Shown piece by piece: positions 18,922 through 28,261 of a stretch of 64,000 nucleotides of DNA (the stretch's first letter is position 1; each line of letters opens with the position of its first letter). Under the pieces are notes generated by a model. That model had not been told where the DNA came from and did not search any database. It saw nothing but the letters and a program-made list of their open reading frames with translations. Both the position numbers and the translations under genes were made by a program. This DNA comes from Leptothoe spongobia TAU-MAC 1115 (GTDB taxonomy: Bacteria > Cyanobacteriota > Cyanobacteriia > Phormidesmidales > Phormidesmidaceae), in contig NZ_JADOES010000002.1 in assembly GCF_018739885.1 (NCBI RefSeq), positions 1-64,000 on the forward strand, given 5' to 3'.

Positions 18922-21900
18922 GCTGCTGACTGTACCTCTAATGTTGCAGTTACCGCCCGACCAAATTCTTCGGGGGTGTACTCCAGCTGCACCTCTGAAC
19001 CAGGCCAGAGGAATGTGCCAGGGGTGACAGAGCGGACCAAGTAGTGGAGGGTGTAGACGCCTGTATCTAGATAGTCTGCGTAGGCGAGGATGCGATCGCG
19101 ACCCAGCTGCTGATAGCCAATCTCCCAACTATCCTGCTGTGGCTGGAAGTAGGCCGTACTCGTCTGAAATGACGTGTCAATCGGTTCTAATCCTGCAGGC
19201 AGAGGATCCGTAATCACCACATGGTTCACCGGATGATCACTAATGATTTCCAGACCCACATCAAACACTTGTCCCACGTCCAAGGAGAGATTCTTTTTCA
19301 TAGGACTCAACCCCATCTGATAGAGCACCTCGGACTCATTGGCGGGACGCACGGTGCGGGTCACCCGCAGGCCCTGTAAACGACCAGGGGGATTCCCCTT
19401 GAGGCGATAGCGATAGGCCGTGAGGTAGTGCAGTTCTCCTTCACCAGTCTTGGTTAATATCAAATCAGACTTACCATTGGGCAGCTCTGCCATCGGCACA
19501 GACAACTCTGCACTCGGTTGCTGATACCCTTGAAACTGTTGTTGAATCAGGGACTCTCCAGCCAGCTGCACCGTAGCCTCAAAATTAGGCGGTTCCGGCA
19601 GCCGTTGGGCATAGGTTACCAAAGCGCTGAGGGCCTGGGCATTGTTGTAAGGAAATCCCCAGCTGTCATCTTGCCGTAGTGCCAACAACCCATCGACAAT
19701 GCGGTCCAATAGCTCAGGACTGCCCTTGCGAGCAATAAACAGATTTAACACCTCCGCCTGGGCCGTCACCGGAGAATGACACCAGCCCCAACCACTAGGC
19801 AGGTTCACTGTGGCACTGCGGGCCGTTTCATACACAGATTCTTGAATCTGTTCTGCTAAGACATCAGCTTCATCCTGCCAATTCTCCAGGCGGGACAAAT
19901 AGCGCGCCAACTTGATCTGTCCCACCCAGTCAAACTGTTGCCGCTGGTCATACAGGTACGACAGAAAATCCTGCCGCACATCACCCAGATCGGCCAGGGC
20001 CAACAATGTTTCTAACCGAATCTGGCTCTTGCACTGAGATGACGTACACCAGTCCACCTGTCCTGGATTTTTCAGTAGCTCCGAGAGATATTTCTGGAGC
20101 TGACTGGTCAAGGCTCCATCCACTGAGAATCCAGCCGCTTTAGCCTGAGCCAGGGATCTCGCCGCGTAGGGAGTGACAAAAGGATCCGAGGTATCTTTGC
20201 CGGGCCAACTGGCAAAGCCACCATCCGGACGCTGGAGTAGTTTGATGCGTTGCATTGCCTGATTAGCTTGTGCCTTAGCATCAAACCCATCCAGCACCTG
20301 GCCATAGGTCTGGCTGAGAATTTGTAGATTGGCAGCAATGCTCAATTGGCTAGCCACCGTGGAGAGATTGGGGAGCGACTCGATCCATTCCATCTGTTGA
20401 ACCGGTGCTTTGATATCCGTCAGCAGGGTACTGGAAAGAGACACCTCTAAACCGCCCATATCTGGCACCACAGTTTTGTCAACATTGAGGGGAATCGTGA
20501 CCGAGTCTGTCGTTACCCCAGCCTCCACCACCTGTTCTGTAATCGTCAGTGGTTTGACTGGCAGTGGCAGCTGGAAACCATCACTGTGATCCCCTAACTG
20601 AGTCTGAAACTGGATCTGGGCGTCCCCTGCCGTTGTCACCGCCATGGGGAAACGATAGGCTTGGGTGCCTTTTTTACCGCGTTCTTCCAGGGTGGTGCTA
20701 GACTCTCCATCTGCAAAGCTCAGACCGCTAGCCGCATCTCCTTGAATCTTGAGCTGGCCCTGTTGGTCGGTGGTGTTGGTCACCGATAAACCCGCCATCA
20801 TGCGATCGCCAGGACGAGCAAACTGAGGCAAAATCGGCGCAGTAATCAGGGGCTGAGTGGCTACAAATGTAGCATCGCCATTACCAAAGTGCAGATTGCC
20901 ATCAGTGGCCACCACCATCACTCGCCAGGTGGTGAGATTATCCGGCAGGGTAAAGCTCACCTGCGCCTGGCCCTGATCGTCTGTCAGTATCGAACCGTTG
21001 TAGTAAGCCAGCGCCTGAAAGTCTTTACGAATGCGGGTATTCTCCCCCCCGGCGGAGAAACCACCGCCGTAGCCCCAGCCTTTCTCCAGGGGAGAACTCA
21101 GTGGTCTGATCACCACATCCGAGCGATTATCGGCAAAGCGGGTGGAAATAGCCTGTTCAGCATAGACAGTCTCCACCAAATCCGGCGGGCGATGACCACT
21201 CAGCTGCAGCACCGCCTCGTCTACCACCATCACCGTAAACTGTCCGGCAACCGGCTGGCCTTTGTCATCTTTCAAGGTGAGATTTAGGGTTTGTTCAGCA
21301 GCAGGCAGAATCTCTGATTGGGTTGGTGAGATTTCTGGCTTGAGATAGCGATCTGCCAGATCTACCTGAAAGGGAGCAAACCCAATACTGGTTAGATCCT
21401 CAAGATTGTTCAATTCAACTGTTTCCAGCGACTCCCCCTGACGGACAAGAACGACTTCTACGGCGGCATTAGGCAGCATGGCTGGAGTAACGGTGAACTG
21501 TACCTGGGGAGCCCCGCCGCTGACGGGCACCACCTCTTCATAGAGAGTATTTTGACGAACGACGGCAAAGTACAACTCCCCTGATTCATAGGGAGATTGG
21601 ATCATGGCCGTAGCGGTTTCTCCAGGGGTATAGCTGTCCTTGTCCAGCTGCACTGCCAATCGATTATTGTTATAGCGACTGCCCCAGTAGACGGGGTTAG
21701 CCCCTGCCACCCAAATGCGAGTATCCGTAGCAGAATTCTCATCACCATTGGTAAAAGTGGCTCGAATCCGGTAGGACCCCGCTTCCTGAGCCATCAGCTG
21801 AACTGTTGTGGCCGCGTCTCCAGAACGCACCGACACCTCATCTACCAGCTCATATTCCACCTGGTAATTGGGACTAATACTGCCCTCGATTAACTGAGTA

Positions 21901-24689
21901 ACACTGCTATAGGTCATCCGCTCCAGCAACAGCTGCACCGACTGACCCGCCTGGGCTTGTCCCATGGCATCAGTCACAATTACGTCCACATCAAAGGCCT
22001 GGTCAGCATCAGCGATAAAATCAGTCTGCAGACCAATGAGATATTTCCCTGGCAGCACGGTCACGTCTTTGGTATCGGCCACCGATAGATTGGAGACATC
22101 CACCACCTCAGCATCTAATCGGTAGGTCATAGGATAGGGCAGGTCACCAGCAATATCTACTGATAGCTCACTTTGTCCCTGGTCATTCAAAGTTGCGCTC
22201 GTCTGTAACACATCACTGGAAACAATGGGACGTTCCTCTGGCCAGTACCACCGCCGACCAAAGGAGAAGTCTTCCCAACCCTCTGGCAGGAATGTTGTCG
22301 GCTGACGAGTCACATAGTAGTTGATCTCGCTACCCTGCACCGGAGCTCCAAACAGATAGTTACTATCTACGTTGGCAGAGACACTCTCCCCTGCTATTGC
22401 GGTTTCTTGATCAAGACTTAAATCCACCTGGAAGTTAGGTGGTTTAAATTCGGCTACTCGTAACTTGCCTAACAGCTCCACTCCATTTTTAGCCGTAGCC
22501 ACCACCGAATAGTAGCCCAGGGGCTGATCGACACCGATATCCCATTTCACCGAAAAAGTACCAAAGTCATTGGTGGTCTGAGTACCCAGGTCAATTTCAT
22601 CCCCCTCAGGTCCCCTTAACTTAATGCTGTAGGGACTGTTTTTATCCTGGCGCAGACTGCCCTGTTGCAAATAATAAGCATTGCCCGTCAGCCAGGCACT
22701 CTCTCCTGGTTGATAGAGAAAACGGTCTGAAAAGACCGTGCCGCGAGAGATGGGTTGACTCCCCTCCCAGCCTGCATAAATGCCATAGCGGGAACTGCCT
22801 GTGTAGGGGGTGGTCCGGGCAAAGGCCCAGTCTTTGTTTTCACGGGCAATGACCAGCAGTTCTGGGGGGTCGTCAAACGTCTCAGCCCCGTTCATACAGG
22901 TTTTGAGGGCCTGGGCATTTAATTTGAGGGTGCCACTGTTGTCAGTTTTGCCTGTGGCACAGGGCTGTGGATTGCCCGTAGGGGGATTACCGTCATAGGT
23001 ATAGGAGCGATAGATAGTGATGGCAGACTGCTGGGCGGCTGAGCCATCGGCTAGATGATGGACCCGCACCTGGCCTGAATCAGGGAACCATTGGGCAAAG
23101 ACACCCAGGTTAGTGAGCTGCACTAGGCCATAGTAACTGGGTTCATACCAGCTCTGGGTGCCATTGCTGTCGTAGGTGCTGGTGCGGGCGGTCACACCAT
23201 AGGCCAACATACCGGTATTGCCACCCAGCTGTTCCCGCAAAGGTACCGGAATATCCGCAAACGTATTTTTCTCAGCTGCCACAGCAAACGAGGACCAGGT
23301 ACCACGGTCTGGCAACAAATTCGTTTTGTTATCGCGGGGATAGGCAGAATCCGTTTTAACTAAATCCGTTGGCTGAACCACTTTGTAGGCGGCTTTATAG
23401 GCTCCGTCTGGCAGGTTCACCGCCGATAGGTTGAGCTGTAGATCCTGACTGGCAGGAAAAATGTTGAGCCCCGTAGGAGCCCAGAGATCACCGGTCAGAT
23501 CGCTAGGGGTATAGTTCACCGTCACCGGGCTGCCCAGGGTTTGACCAAAACGGTCTTCTAAATCGGCTCCAATGGTGATGGTGTAATTGGTGTTGGGCTC
23601 CACCGACCAGGGATTGAGGCTCACCCAGTTATCATTGTCGTAGGCTCTAACTAAGCGAGTGTCTGCTTTAACAGGAGGATCGATCGTAATTTGTTCAGCA
23701 GCGGTTTCAGCCAATAATCCATTATTAAACTTGAGCTGGCCCAAACCATTGGTAAATCGACCCGTCGCTCCCCCTGCCTGGCCTGCTCCTGCCATCTCCA
23801 ATGAGTCAAAGGAGAGGGGACTGTAGGTGGTAATCAGACTATCGACACTGTTGACCGTCGGCAGATTCCCACCAGCAGGCTGTAATCCAGGTGCGATGGC
23901 AAGAAAGTATTGAGTCGCTTTTTCAAGCGGACGCTTTGGGGTGACATGATATTGCCAGGGGCGGGCTGAGGCATCAAACTGCTCATGGGGATAGAGATGA
24001 TCGTCTTCGTATGCAGCTTCCACCACCCGCACAGGGATGGAATTCTCTTGATCGTCAGTGGAGAGGTTTAGATGTTTGTTAAGAGAATCTAGATCTAGTC
24101 GAACATTGGAGTTAAATTCTAGGACGGGTTCTAGGTCAATCGGATTATCAGCTGAGCCGCGCCGGCCATCAACGCCAGGAAGATTAGTGATTTTAATCGG
24201 TTCTGTGGTGAAGGTCCAGGCAAAGTCTTGGTCTAGCCTATGACCAGAGAGATCTTTGAGACCGGCTTTGAGGGTAACCCGTACCCGAGTGGCTTTGGGA
24301 ATGGCGCGATCGGCCTGGAAGCCGACCATGCGGGGGGTGAGAAAGCGAAATTGGCCGGGGATGGGGGGAAAGACTTCGAATTTTTCTAGAGTGGCTTTGC
24401 GATCTGGACTCTCCAAACTCTCCACCGCCACCAACGGCTCCGCAAACCGAATCCGGATCTGGGCCAGCGTTTCGGCCTGGCCTATAGGACTAAACTGCTC
24501 AATCCAGTCAGGCAGTTCCGGCTCGGTTACTTCTGCGACTGCTGGCAATGGCTCGGGGGCTGGGGGTAGTGTGTTTTGATCCTGTGTACGTAGGGTATTA
24601 GGACGATTACAGGTAGCCAGCACCAATGTTAGGACAAGGCCGATCAATCCATAGATGAACAGCTTTCGTAACTTTCGCATTTCCAACAT
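18918..24689 (-). CDS. bacterial alpha-2-macroglobulin-like lipoprotein, thioester motif absent
   Basis: About 1,923 residues from ATG 24689 (ATG 24680 also possible; the frame extends to TTG 24728). A hydrophobic signal segment ends in the lipobox LATC, so a periplasm-facing lipoprotein is expected. Macroglobulin (MG) repeats lead to the A2M core (GWGYGGGFSAGGENTR, then LPDNLTTWRVMVVATDG) and a C-terminal helical and receptor-binding-like part. Family members trap proteases with a Cys-Gln thioester (CxEQ). At the equivalent place (about residue 1435) this protein reads MEWIESLPNLST with no CxEQ, so covalent trapping is unlikely. Such proteins usually pair with penicillin-binding protein 1C to guard the periplasm; pbpC lies 3.5 kb upstream on the same strand, beyond an inserted island. 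Confidence 0.88.
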   Translation of the reverse strand: MLEMRKLRKLFIYGLIGLVLTLVLATCNRPNTLRTQDQNTLPPAPEPLPAVAEVTEPELPDWIEQFSPIGQAETLAQIRIRFAEPLVAVESLESPDRKATLEKFEVFPPIPGQFRFLTPRMVGFQADRAIPKATRVRVTLKAGLKDLSGHRLDQDFAWTFTTEPIKITNLPGVDGRRGSADNPIDLEPVLEFNSNVRLDLDSLNKHLNLSTDDQENSIPVRVVEAAYEDDHLYPHEQFDASARPWQYHVTPKRPLEKATQYFLAIAPGLQPAGGNLPTVNSVDSLITTYSPLSFDSLEMAGAGQAGGATGRFTNGLGQLKFNNGLLAETAAEQITIDPPVKADTRLVRAYDNDNWVSLNPWSVEPNTNYTITIGADLEDRFGQTLGSPVTVNYTPSDLTGDLWAPTGLNIFPASQDLQLNLSAVNLPDGAYKAAYKVVQPTDLVKTDSAYPRDNKTNLLPDRGTWSSFAVAAEKNTFADIPVPLREQLGGNTGMLAYGVTARTSTYDSNGTQSWYEPSYYGLVQLTNLGVFAQWFPDSGQVRVHHLADGSAAQQSAITIYRSYTYDGNPPTGNPQPCATGKTDNSGTLKLNAQALKTCMNGAETFDDPPELLVIARENKDWAFARTTPYTGSSRYGIYAGWEGSQPISRGTVFSDRFLYQPGESAWLTGNAYYLQQGSLRQDKNSPYSIKLRGPEGDEIDLGTQTTNDFGTFSVKWDIGVDQPLGYYSVVATAKNGVELLGKLRVAEFKPPNFQVDLSLDQETAIAGESVSANVDSNYLFGAPVQGSEINYYVTRQPTTFLPEGWEDFSFGRRWYWPEERPIVSSDVLQTSATLNDQGQSELSVDIAGDLPYPMTYRLDAEVVDVSNLSVADTKDVTVLPGKYLIGLQTDFIADADQAFDVDVIVTDAMGQAQAGQSVQLLLERMTYSSVTQLIEGSISPNYQVEYELVDEVSVRSGDAATTVQLMAQEAGSYRIRATFTNGDENSATDTRIWVAGANPVYWGSRYNNNRLAVQLDKDSYTPGETATAMIQSPYESGELYFAVVRQNTLYEEVVPVSGGAPQVQFTVTPAMLPNAAVEVVLVRQGESLETVELNNLEDLTSIGFAPFQVDLADRYLKPEISPTQSEILPAAEQTLNLTLKDDKGQPVAGQFTVMVVDEAVLQLSGHRPPDLVETVYAEQAISTRFADNRSDVVIRPLSSPLEKGWGYGGGFSAGGENTRIRKDFQALAYYNGSILTDDQGQAQVSFTLPDNLTTWRVMVVATDGNLHFGNGDATFVATQPLITAPILPQFARPGDRMMAGLSVTNTTDQQGQLKIQGDAASGLSFADGESSTTLEERGKKGTQAYRFPMAVTTAGDAQIQFQTQLGDHSDGFQLPLPVKPLTITEQVVEAGVTTDSVTIPLNVDKTVVPDMGGLEVSLSSTLLTDIKAPVQQMEWIESLPNLSTVASQLSIAANLQILSQTYGQVLDGFDAKAQANQAMQRIKLLQRPDGGFASWPGKDTSDPFVTPYAARSLAQAKAAGFSVDGALTSQLQKYLSELLKNPGQVDWCTSSQCKSQIRLETLLALADLGDVRQDFLSYLYDQRQQFDWVGQIKLARYLSRLENWQDEADVLAEQIQESVYETARSATVNLPSGWGWCHSPVTAQAEVLNLFIARKGSPELLDRIVDGLLALRQDDSWGFPYNNAQALSALVTYAQRLPEPPNFEATVQLAGESLIQQQFQGYQQPSAELSVPMAELPNGKSDLILTKTGEGELHYLTAYRYRLKGNPPGRLQGLRVTRTVRPANESEVLYQMGLSPMKKNLSLDVGQVFDVGLEIISDHPVNHVVITDPLPAGLEPIDTSFQTSTAYFQPQQDSWEIGYQQLGRDRILAYADYLDTGVYTLHYLVRSVTPGTFLWPGSEVQLEYTPEEFGRAVTATLEVQSAA

Positions 24690-24867
24690 TAAGCCCACCA
24701 CTGGCCACACTTCCTTTGTGATATCCAATGGGATTAAGCAAATTGCGGAAATGCCTACAATTCTTAATTGGTTTAGAGATGATACTGGCAGTGCTGTTCA
24801 TATAATGCGTTCGATGAAATCTATTGCAAACTCGAAAAAATAAGAAAGTATGAATGTCTGGGCTAGC

Positions 24868-25221
24868 CTAATCTTCATTTTCTAGCTGCGCTAGCATAGC
24901 TTGGATAACAGGTTGCAGCTGTGGTAAGTCTTGTTGGGCCGTATTCCATAGGATTTCAAGCTTGACGCCAAAGTATACATGGATAAGCTTGTCGCGCATT
25001 CCTGCAAAGCCTCGCCATGGGATATCTGGGTATTGCTCAGTCAGGGATGGCGGAATTTGTTTGATGGCTTCGCCAATGACTTCCAGAGCACGGATCAGGG
25101 CAAAGATGGTTTTCTCGTCAGATTGAAAATCATCAAAGGTCATACCGTTGATAAATCGTTCAGCGGCGGCAATATGATTCAAAATATCTTGTAAGTAATC
25201 GCGAATGTCCCGCTGAGTCAT
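24868..25221 (-). CDS. hepT: HEPN-domain toxin, HepT-like (DUF86)
   Basis: A 117-residue all-helical HEPN protein with the Rx4H motif in RDKLIHVYF, the RNase active site of HepT toxins. It starts inside the 3' end of the upstream nucleotidyltransferase gene (4-base ATGA overlap), so the two are translated together. In characterised HepT-MntA pairs the nucleotidyltransferase neutralises HepT by adding AMP to a tyrosine next to the Rx4H motif; the tyrosine in HVYF fits that site. It is the last gene of the inserted defence/TA island, just upstream of the A2M gene. Confidence 0.85.
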   Translation of the reverse strand: MTQRDIRDYLQDILNHIAAAERFINGMTFDDFQSDEKTIFALIRALEVIGEAIKQIPPSLTEQYPDIPWRGFAGMRDKLIHVYFGVKLEILWNTAQQDLPQLQPVIQAMLAQLENED

Positions 25222-25517
25222 AGGTAAATTACCTCTTCTAAGATCTTTTTGCCAATATGTGGTTTCAATGCATCTTTCATGACCAGATCAACTTTTTGAC
25301 CCAGGCTATCGCTTAGCTGATTTTCAAGGGTACAGAAGGTGACCAGGCCAAAGGACACCTCTGGAGCAAATTCGACCAGGATGTCGATGTCGCTATTTTC
25401 GGTTTGTTCGCCGCGCACGTAGGAACCAAAGAGACCAAGCTGGGTGACTTGGTAGTCTTGCTGGAGTTTGGGTTTGAGGTCTCGGAGTTTGATTTTCAGG
25501 GTTTCTAGGGTGTTCAT
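25218..25517 (-). CDS. mntA: MNT-domain nucleotidyltransferase antitoxin, MntA-like
   Basis: A 99-residue minimal nucleotidyltransferase. The signature is GLFGSYVRGE followed by SDIDILVEF, that is GS-x(n)-DxD, the ATP/Mg-binding site of the pol-beta-like fold. A third acidic residue in KVDLVMKD completes the triad. It is the antitoxin partner of the downstream HepT, with an ATGA overlap. Its own start also overlaps, by ATGA, the stop of the truncated hsdS gene, so three genes run as one coupled unit. Confidence 0.85.
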   Translation of the reverse strand: MNTLETLKIKLRDLKPKLQQDYQVTQLGLFGSYVRGEQTENSDIDILVEFAPEVSFGLVTFCTLENQLSDSLGQKVDLVMKDALKPHIGKKILEEVIYL

Positions 25518-26776
25518 GGTGGGGTGGGGGATGTATGTAAATTTGAGATTGAATTGAAAGTTCTATACTTGACAATTGCCTGATTAATGTTCCATTCAGA
25601 GAAGATGGCAGAGACTAAAGAGACTTTGCCTAAAGGAGGACCGACTATATTCATTAGAACATCACCAGGTAGCACCTGAGAGCGTTTCAGAAAGCCATGG
25701 TGTCTGCTGTCATTAACAAACGTAGGATTGATGAAGAAGTCCAGGCTGCCGACATGGGTTAAGTTATAGACTTTGATGAAAGGGATATCGCCAGTATCTT
25801 CAAATAACTCTCCTTTTTTGGGTGTTGTACCCTTTGTAATAAAATCTGAAATACCTTCTGCACGAATATAAGGCCAATCATTTGGAACAGTTGGTAGTTC
25901 GTTTAGCTCATCATCACTAATTGGCTTTAATTCCTTGAACTTTTTCTGCTTAGTGGGTTTATTTCCTACCTTCTCATTAGCCTCCCAAACATCAACTTCT
26001 ACTTGCCAAACTTCCAATGCTTTCTGATAGTGCTGTTCTCGCTCGGCTTTAATTTGGGCCAACAGCGTTTCTGCCGATTCCAGCTTGCCCTGCTGTTCCT
26101 CGCGCCACTGGGCCGTGAGCTTGCCCTCAAACGCCCATTTCAGAACCGCCTGACGGTAGATCTTGAGCTGCTGCTGGGTAGTTTTGAGGCTTTTGATTCC
26201 CTCATCCAGCTCAGAAAAAAGCTCCTCGATTTTGTCTACGATACGTTGTTGTTCAGCAAGGGGAGGTAACAGGAAATTGAGATCTGAAAGTTGCTTCTTG
26301 GTAACCCCATTGATAGTAGTTCCACGACTTTTATATTTAAATTCTCTGACAGCTAATGACAAATAATACAAGGCATACTTGTTGTAGATTGCCTTCCCAT
26401 TCGTTTTATCAACCAATCCTTGAGAATCTTGACTAAAACAAATTTTTTTATTGGTTAAAGTTAGCTTGCCTAGTCCAACGCGCGTAACAACAACAACAAT
26501 AGTGCCAGAAGGAACTAGATTCGTGGTCGAGTTGTCGATTGCATCTGCTGTAATAAACTTTCTCGGTGCAATTCGATCTAAGTTCTGAATGTCTGCACTT
26601 GTAATCCATGGAAAACTACCATTCCAATATTCTTTTAGCTTTGTAGAAGGTGTTCCTCCACCAATAAGAGTATAAAGAGAGCCTACAGTCTCACAAGACC
26701 ATCCTTCTGGAAGATTTCGATTTCTTTGGCTTATCTCGATGTTGGTTTTGGGATGTTTAGCAGTACCAATCTTCAA
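25514..26776 (-). CDS. hsdS: type I restriction-modification specificity subunit HsdS, truncated
   Basis: A 420-residue product. TRD1 begins at LPEGWSCETVGSLY; the conserved spacer helix LPPLAEQQRIVDKIEELF and KWAFEGKLTAQWR follow; TRD2 begins at LPTVPNDWPY. TRD2 breaks off after WNINQAIVKYR and ends in an unrelated tail (TSPTPP), so the rest of TRD2 and the C-terminal conserved helix are missing. The N-terminus overlaps the end of vapC by 20 bases, and the true start may be internal. No hsdM is present, and only an hsdR fragment lies at 27898-28174. HsdS normally directs DNA recognition of the methylase/restriction complex; here it is probably inactive or a half-subunit. Confidence 0.8.
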   Translation of the reverse strand: MKIGTAKHPKTNIEISQRNRNLPEGWSCETVGSLYTLIGGGTPSTKLKEYWNGSFPWITSADIQNLDRIAPRKFITADAIDNSTTNLVPSGTIVVVVTRVGLGKLTLTNKKICFSQDSQGLVDKTNGKAIYNKYALYYLSLAVREFKYKSRGTTINGVTKKQLSDLNFLLPPLAEQQRIVDKIEELFSELDEGIKSLKTTQQQLKIYRQAVLKWAFEGKLTAQWREEQQGKLESAETLLAQIKAEREQHYQKALEVWQVEVDVWEANEKVGNKPTKQKKFKELKPISDDELNELPTVPNDWPYIRAEGISDFITKGTTPKKGELFEDTGDIPFIKVYNLTHVGSLDFFINPTFVNDSRHHGFLKRSQVLPGDVLMNIVGPPLGKVSLVSAIFSEWNINQAIVKYRTFNSISNLHTSPTPP

Positions 26777-27152
26777 TCGATAAACCTCCCACTCTGGAAA
26801 ACTCCTTCACATTATGTGTGATAAGCGTCGCATCCTGAGCCATCGCCACCCCAGTAATTAAAGTATCGATAGGTCCAATAGGCTGCCCCATACTTTCTAA
26901 CCGCGCCCGAATCTGACTAGCCACTTTAGCCGCTTTCTGATCAAATGGAAGAATTATAGATTGACTCGTCAAACTTTCGAGTAACTGTTTCCGACGAGTC
27001 GGATTTTGAGACTTTGCAATACCTACATACAGCTCATACAACACAAGCGTTGAAATGCCAACTTCACCCGACGAGACAGATTGCATCCGCTCGCCTATCC
27101 GTCCCATTCCTTTAAATAAATAGATCAGCGTGTTTGTATCTAAGACGTACAT
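26757..27152 (-). CDS. vapC: VapC-type PIN-domain ribonuclease toxin
   Basis: A 131-residue PIN domain. It starts with MYVLDTNTLIYLFKG (first catalytic Asp), has an ELYVGI segment with the conserved Glu, and PIGPIDTLITGVAMAQDATLITHN carrying the later acidic residues. The spacing fits VapC/FitB-like toxins that cut tRNA or rRNA. The ATG shares one base with the stop of the upstream antitoxin gene (TGATG), showing translational coupling. Its 3' end overlaps the hsdS frame by 20 bases. Confidence 0.88.
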   Translation of the reverse strand: MYVLDTNTLIYLFKGMGRIGERMQSVSSGEVGISTLVLYELYVGIAKSQNPTRRKQLLESLTSQSIILPFDQKAAKVASQIRARLESMGQPIGPIDTLITGVAMAQDATLITHNVKEFSRVGGLSIEDWYC

Positions 27153-27403
27153 CAAAACTGTTCCCGTACAACATCCTGACCCATATTTGCCCTGAGTTCT
27201 TCAGCTGTAGGGAAATCTGGCCAAGCACCAGCGCATTCTTCTACAACAGCTTGCCATTCTGCTTGTGCATCTAGATGCTCTTGGGTTTTGCTTTTTTGAG
27301 TCGCCTGCCAATCTAGAAAATTGACAAATTCTAGAATTATCTGTAGCTGAGAAACTGACAGCCGTCTGAGCTTATCAACAATGGTTTCAATCAACGCATC
27401 CAT
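27152..27403 (-). CDS. putative VapB-type antitoxin
   Basis: An 83-residue protein directly upstream of, and overlapping, vapC. The N-terminal part (ALIETIVDKLRRLS, then QLQIILEFVNFLDW) is a short helical segment; the acidic C-terminal part (VEECAGAWPDFPTAEELR) probably wraps the toxin. No classic AbrB or RHH motif is clear, so the antitoxin call rests on position, size and coupling. Its first ~34 residues are closely similar to those of the next upstream gene. Confidence 0.75.
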   Translation of the reverse strand: MDALIETIVDKLRRLSVSQLQIILEFVNFLDWQATQKSKTQEHLDAQAEWQAVVEECAGAWPDFPTAEELRANMGQDVVREQF

Positions 27404-27429
27404 AAACGTTTTACCTCCCTATAGAAAGC

Positions 27430-27702
27430 CTAACCGCCAACCTCGGTTATTGCATTTATTTTTGCTAGTTTCTTGCTAGCAAAGGCAGCACTCGAATTAG
27501 GCAAATGGGCAAATCGCCCCTTGGCAGACCGACTCAGTGTCAACCGCTGTTCACGAGCCAATCTATGCGCATCATCATTTGCGAGCTGCTCTGACCGTGC
27601 TTGCTGCCAATCTAGAAACGTGACAAATTCCAAAATCGTTTGCAATCTAGCACTAGATAACCGCTTAAGCTTGTCAAGAATAGTTTCAATCAACGCTTCC
27701 AT
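27430..27702 (-). CDS. orphan antitoxin-like protein, paralogue of the VapB gene
   Basis: A 90-residue protein whose N-terminus (ALIETILDKLKRLSSARLQ, then ILEFVTFLDWQ) matches that of the vapB-like gene 27 bases downstream at roughly three quarters of ~34 positions. The C-terminal half is different: basic and serine/alanine-rich. No toxin gene follows it. It probably arose by tandem duplication or recombination that swapped the toxin-binding tail, or it has lost its toxin. It might regulate the shared promoter. Confidence 0.6.
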   Translation of the reverse strand: MEALIETILDKLKRLSSARLQTILEFVTFLDWQQARSEQLANDDAHRLAREQRLTLSRSAKGRFAHLPNSSAAFASKKLAKINAITEVGG

Positions 27703-27897
27703 AGACTGCTCTCTCCGTTATTACGCTGCCGTCGTTTCAAAAGCTACGTACATCCCCCTAATATTTCACATGGACATGGGGCGGAGCATGATCGTTATAG
27801 TTCATTAAAACAATCAGTAACCCTTTGCTAAACGGATGAAAACCTGGTCTTTGTGTCATCTTACGCAACCAATGCCTCATTCATCTCTACCAAGATC

Positions 27898-28174
27898 CTA
27901 TCTATAATTTACCGTATCGATCACCTGCTCATGCACTTTCCGCACATTTTCCAGGTAGTCGATCACCTCCGTCGTAAACGCACTGGCTGCCTCCCGGATC
28001 CGCGACCGCTGGGCCGCCTGCATCTGCGAATCCAATACCTTATCACTCAGTTACCTTATCACTCAGTTCTAGACCCGTACGGGCTCTAGCCTCAATTTCA
28101 TCCGAATCATAGGTGTTGTACAGCTCGTTCCTGAAAGGTTTCAGGGCGATGGAAGGAAAATACGGGGCGCGATC
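27898..28174 (-). pseudogene. HsdR (type I restriction subunit) C-terminal-region remnant with frameshift
   Basis: Minus-strand translation gives LKPFRNELYNTYDSDEIEAR, then LELSDK and VLDSQMQAAQRSRIREAA, then VIDYLENVRKVHEQVIDTVN and a TAG stop at 27900-27898. This resembles the segment before the EcoEI_R_C domain of HsdR subunits. The frame breaks where a 16-bp unit is duplicated in tandem (28036-28051 and 28052-28067); removing one copy restores a continuous frame. The upstream end also runs into stops. It is a dead fragment of a former type I system. The family assignment is from memory of the motif pattern and is tentative. Confidence 0.5.
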
Positions 28175-28261
28175 TCGGCTTCAGTGGGTTGGATGCTCGC
28201 CATCGACATTGGTGCAACATCTGAGTATTAGATGTCCTGCAGCCATAATGATAATTGTTGT

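Noticed and set aside
27853..28089. Plus-strand 78-codon frame
   Set aside because: It lies opposite the HsdR remnant, whose minus-strand translation gives recognisable family sequence.
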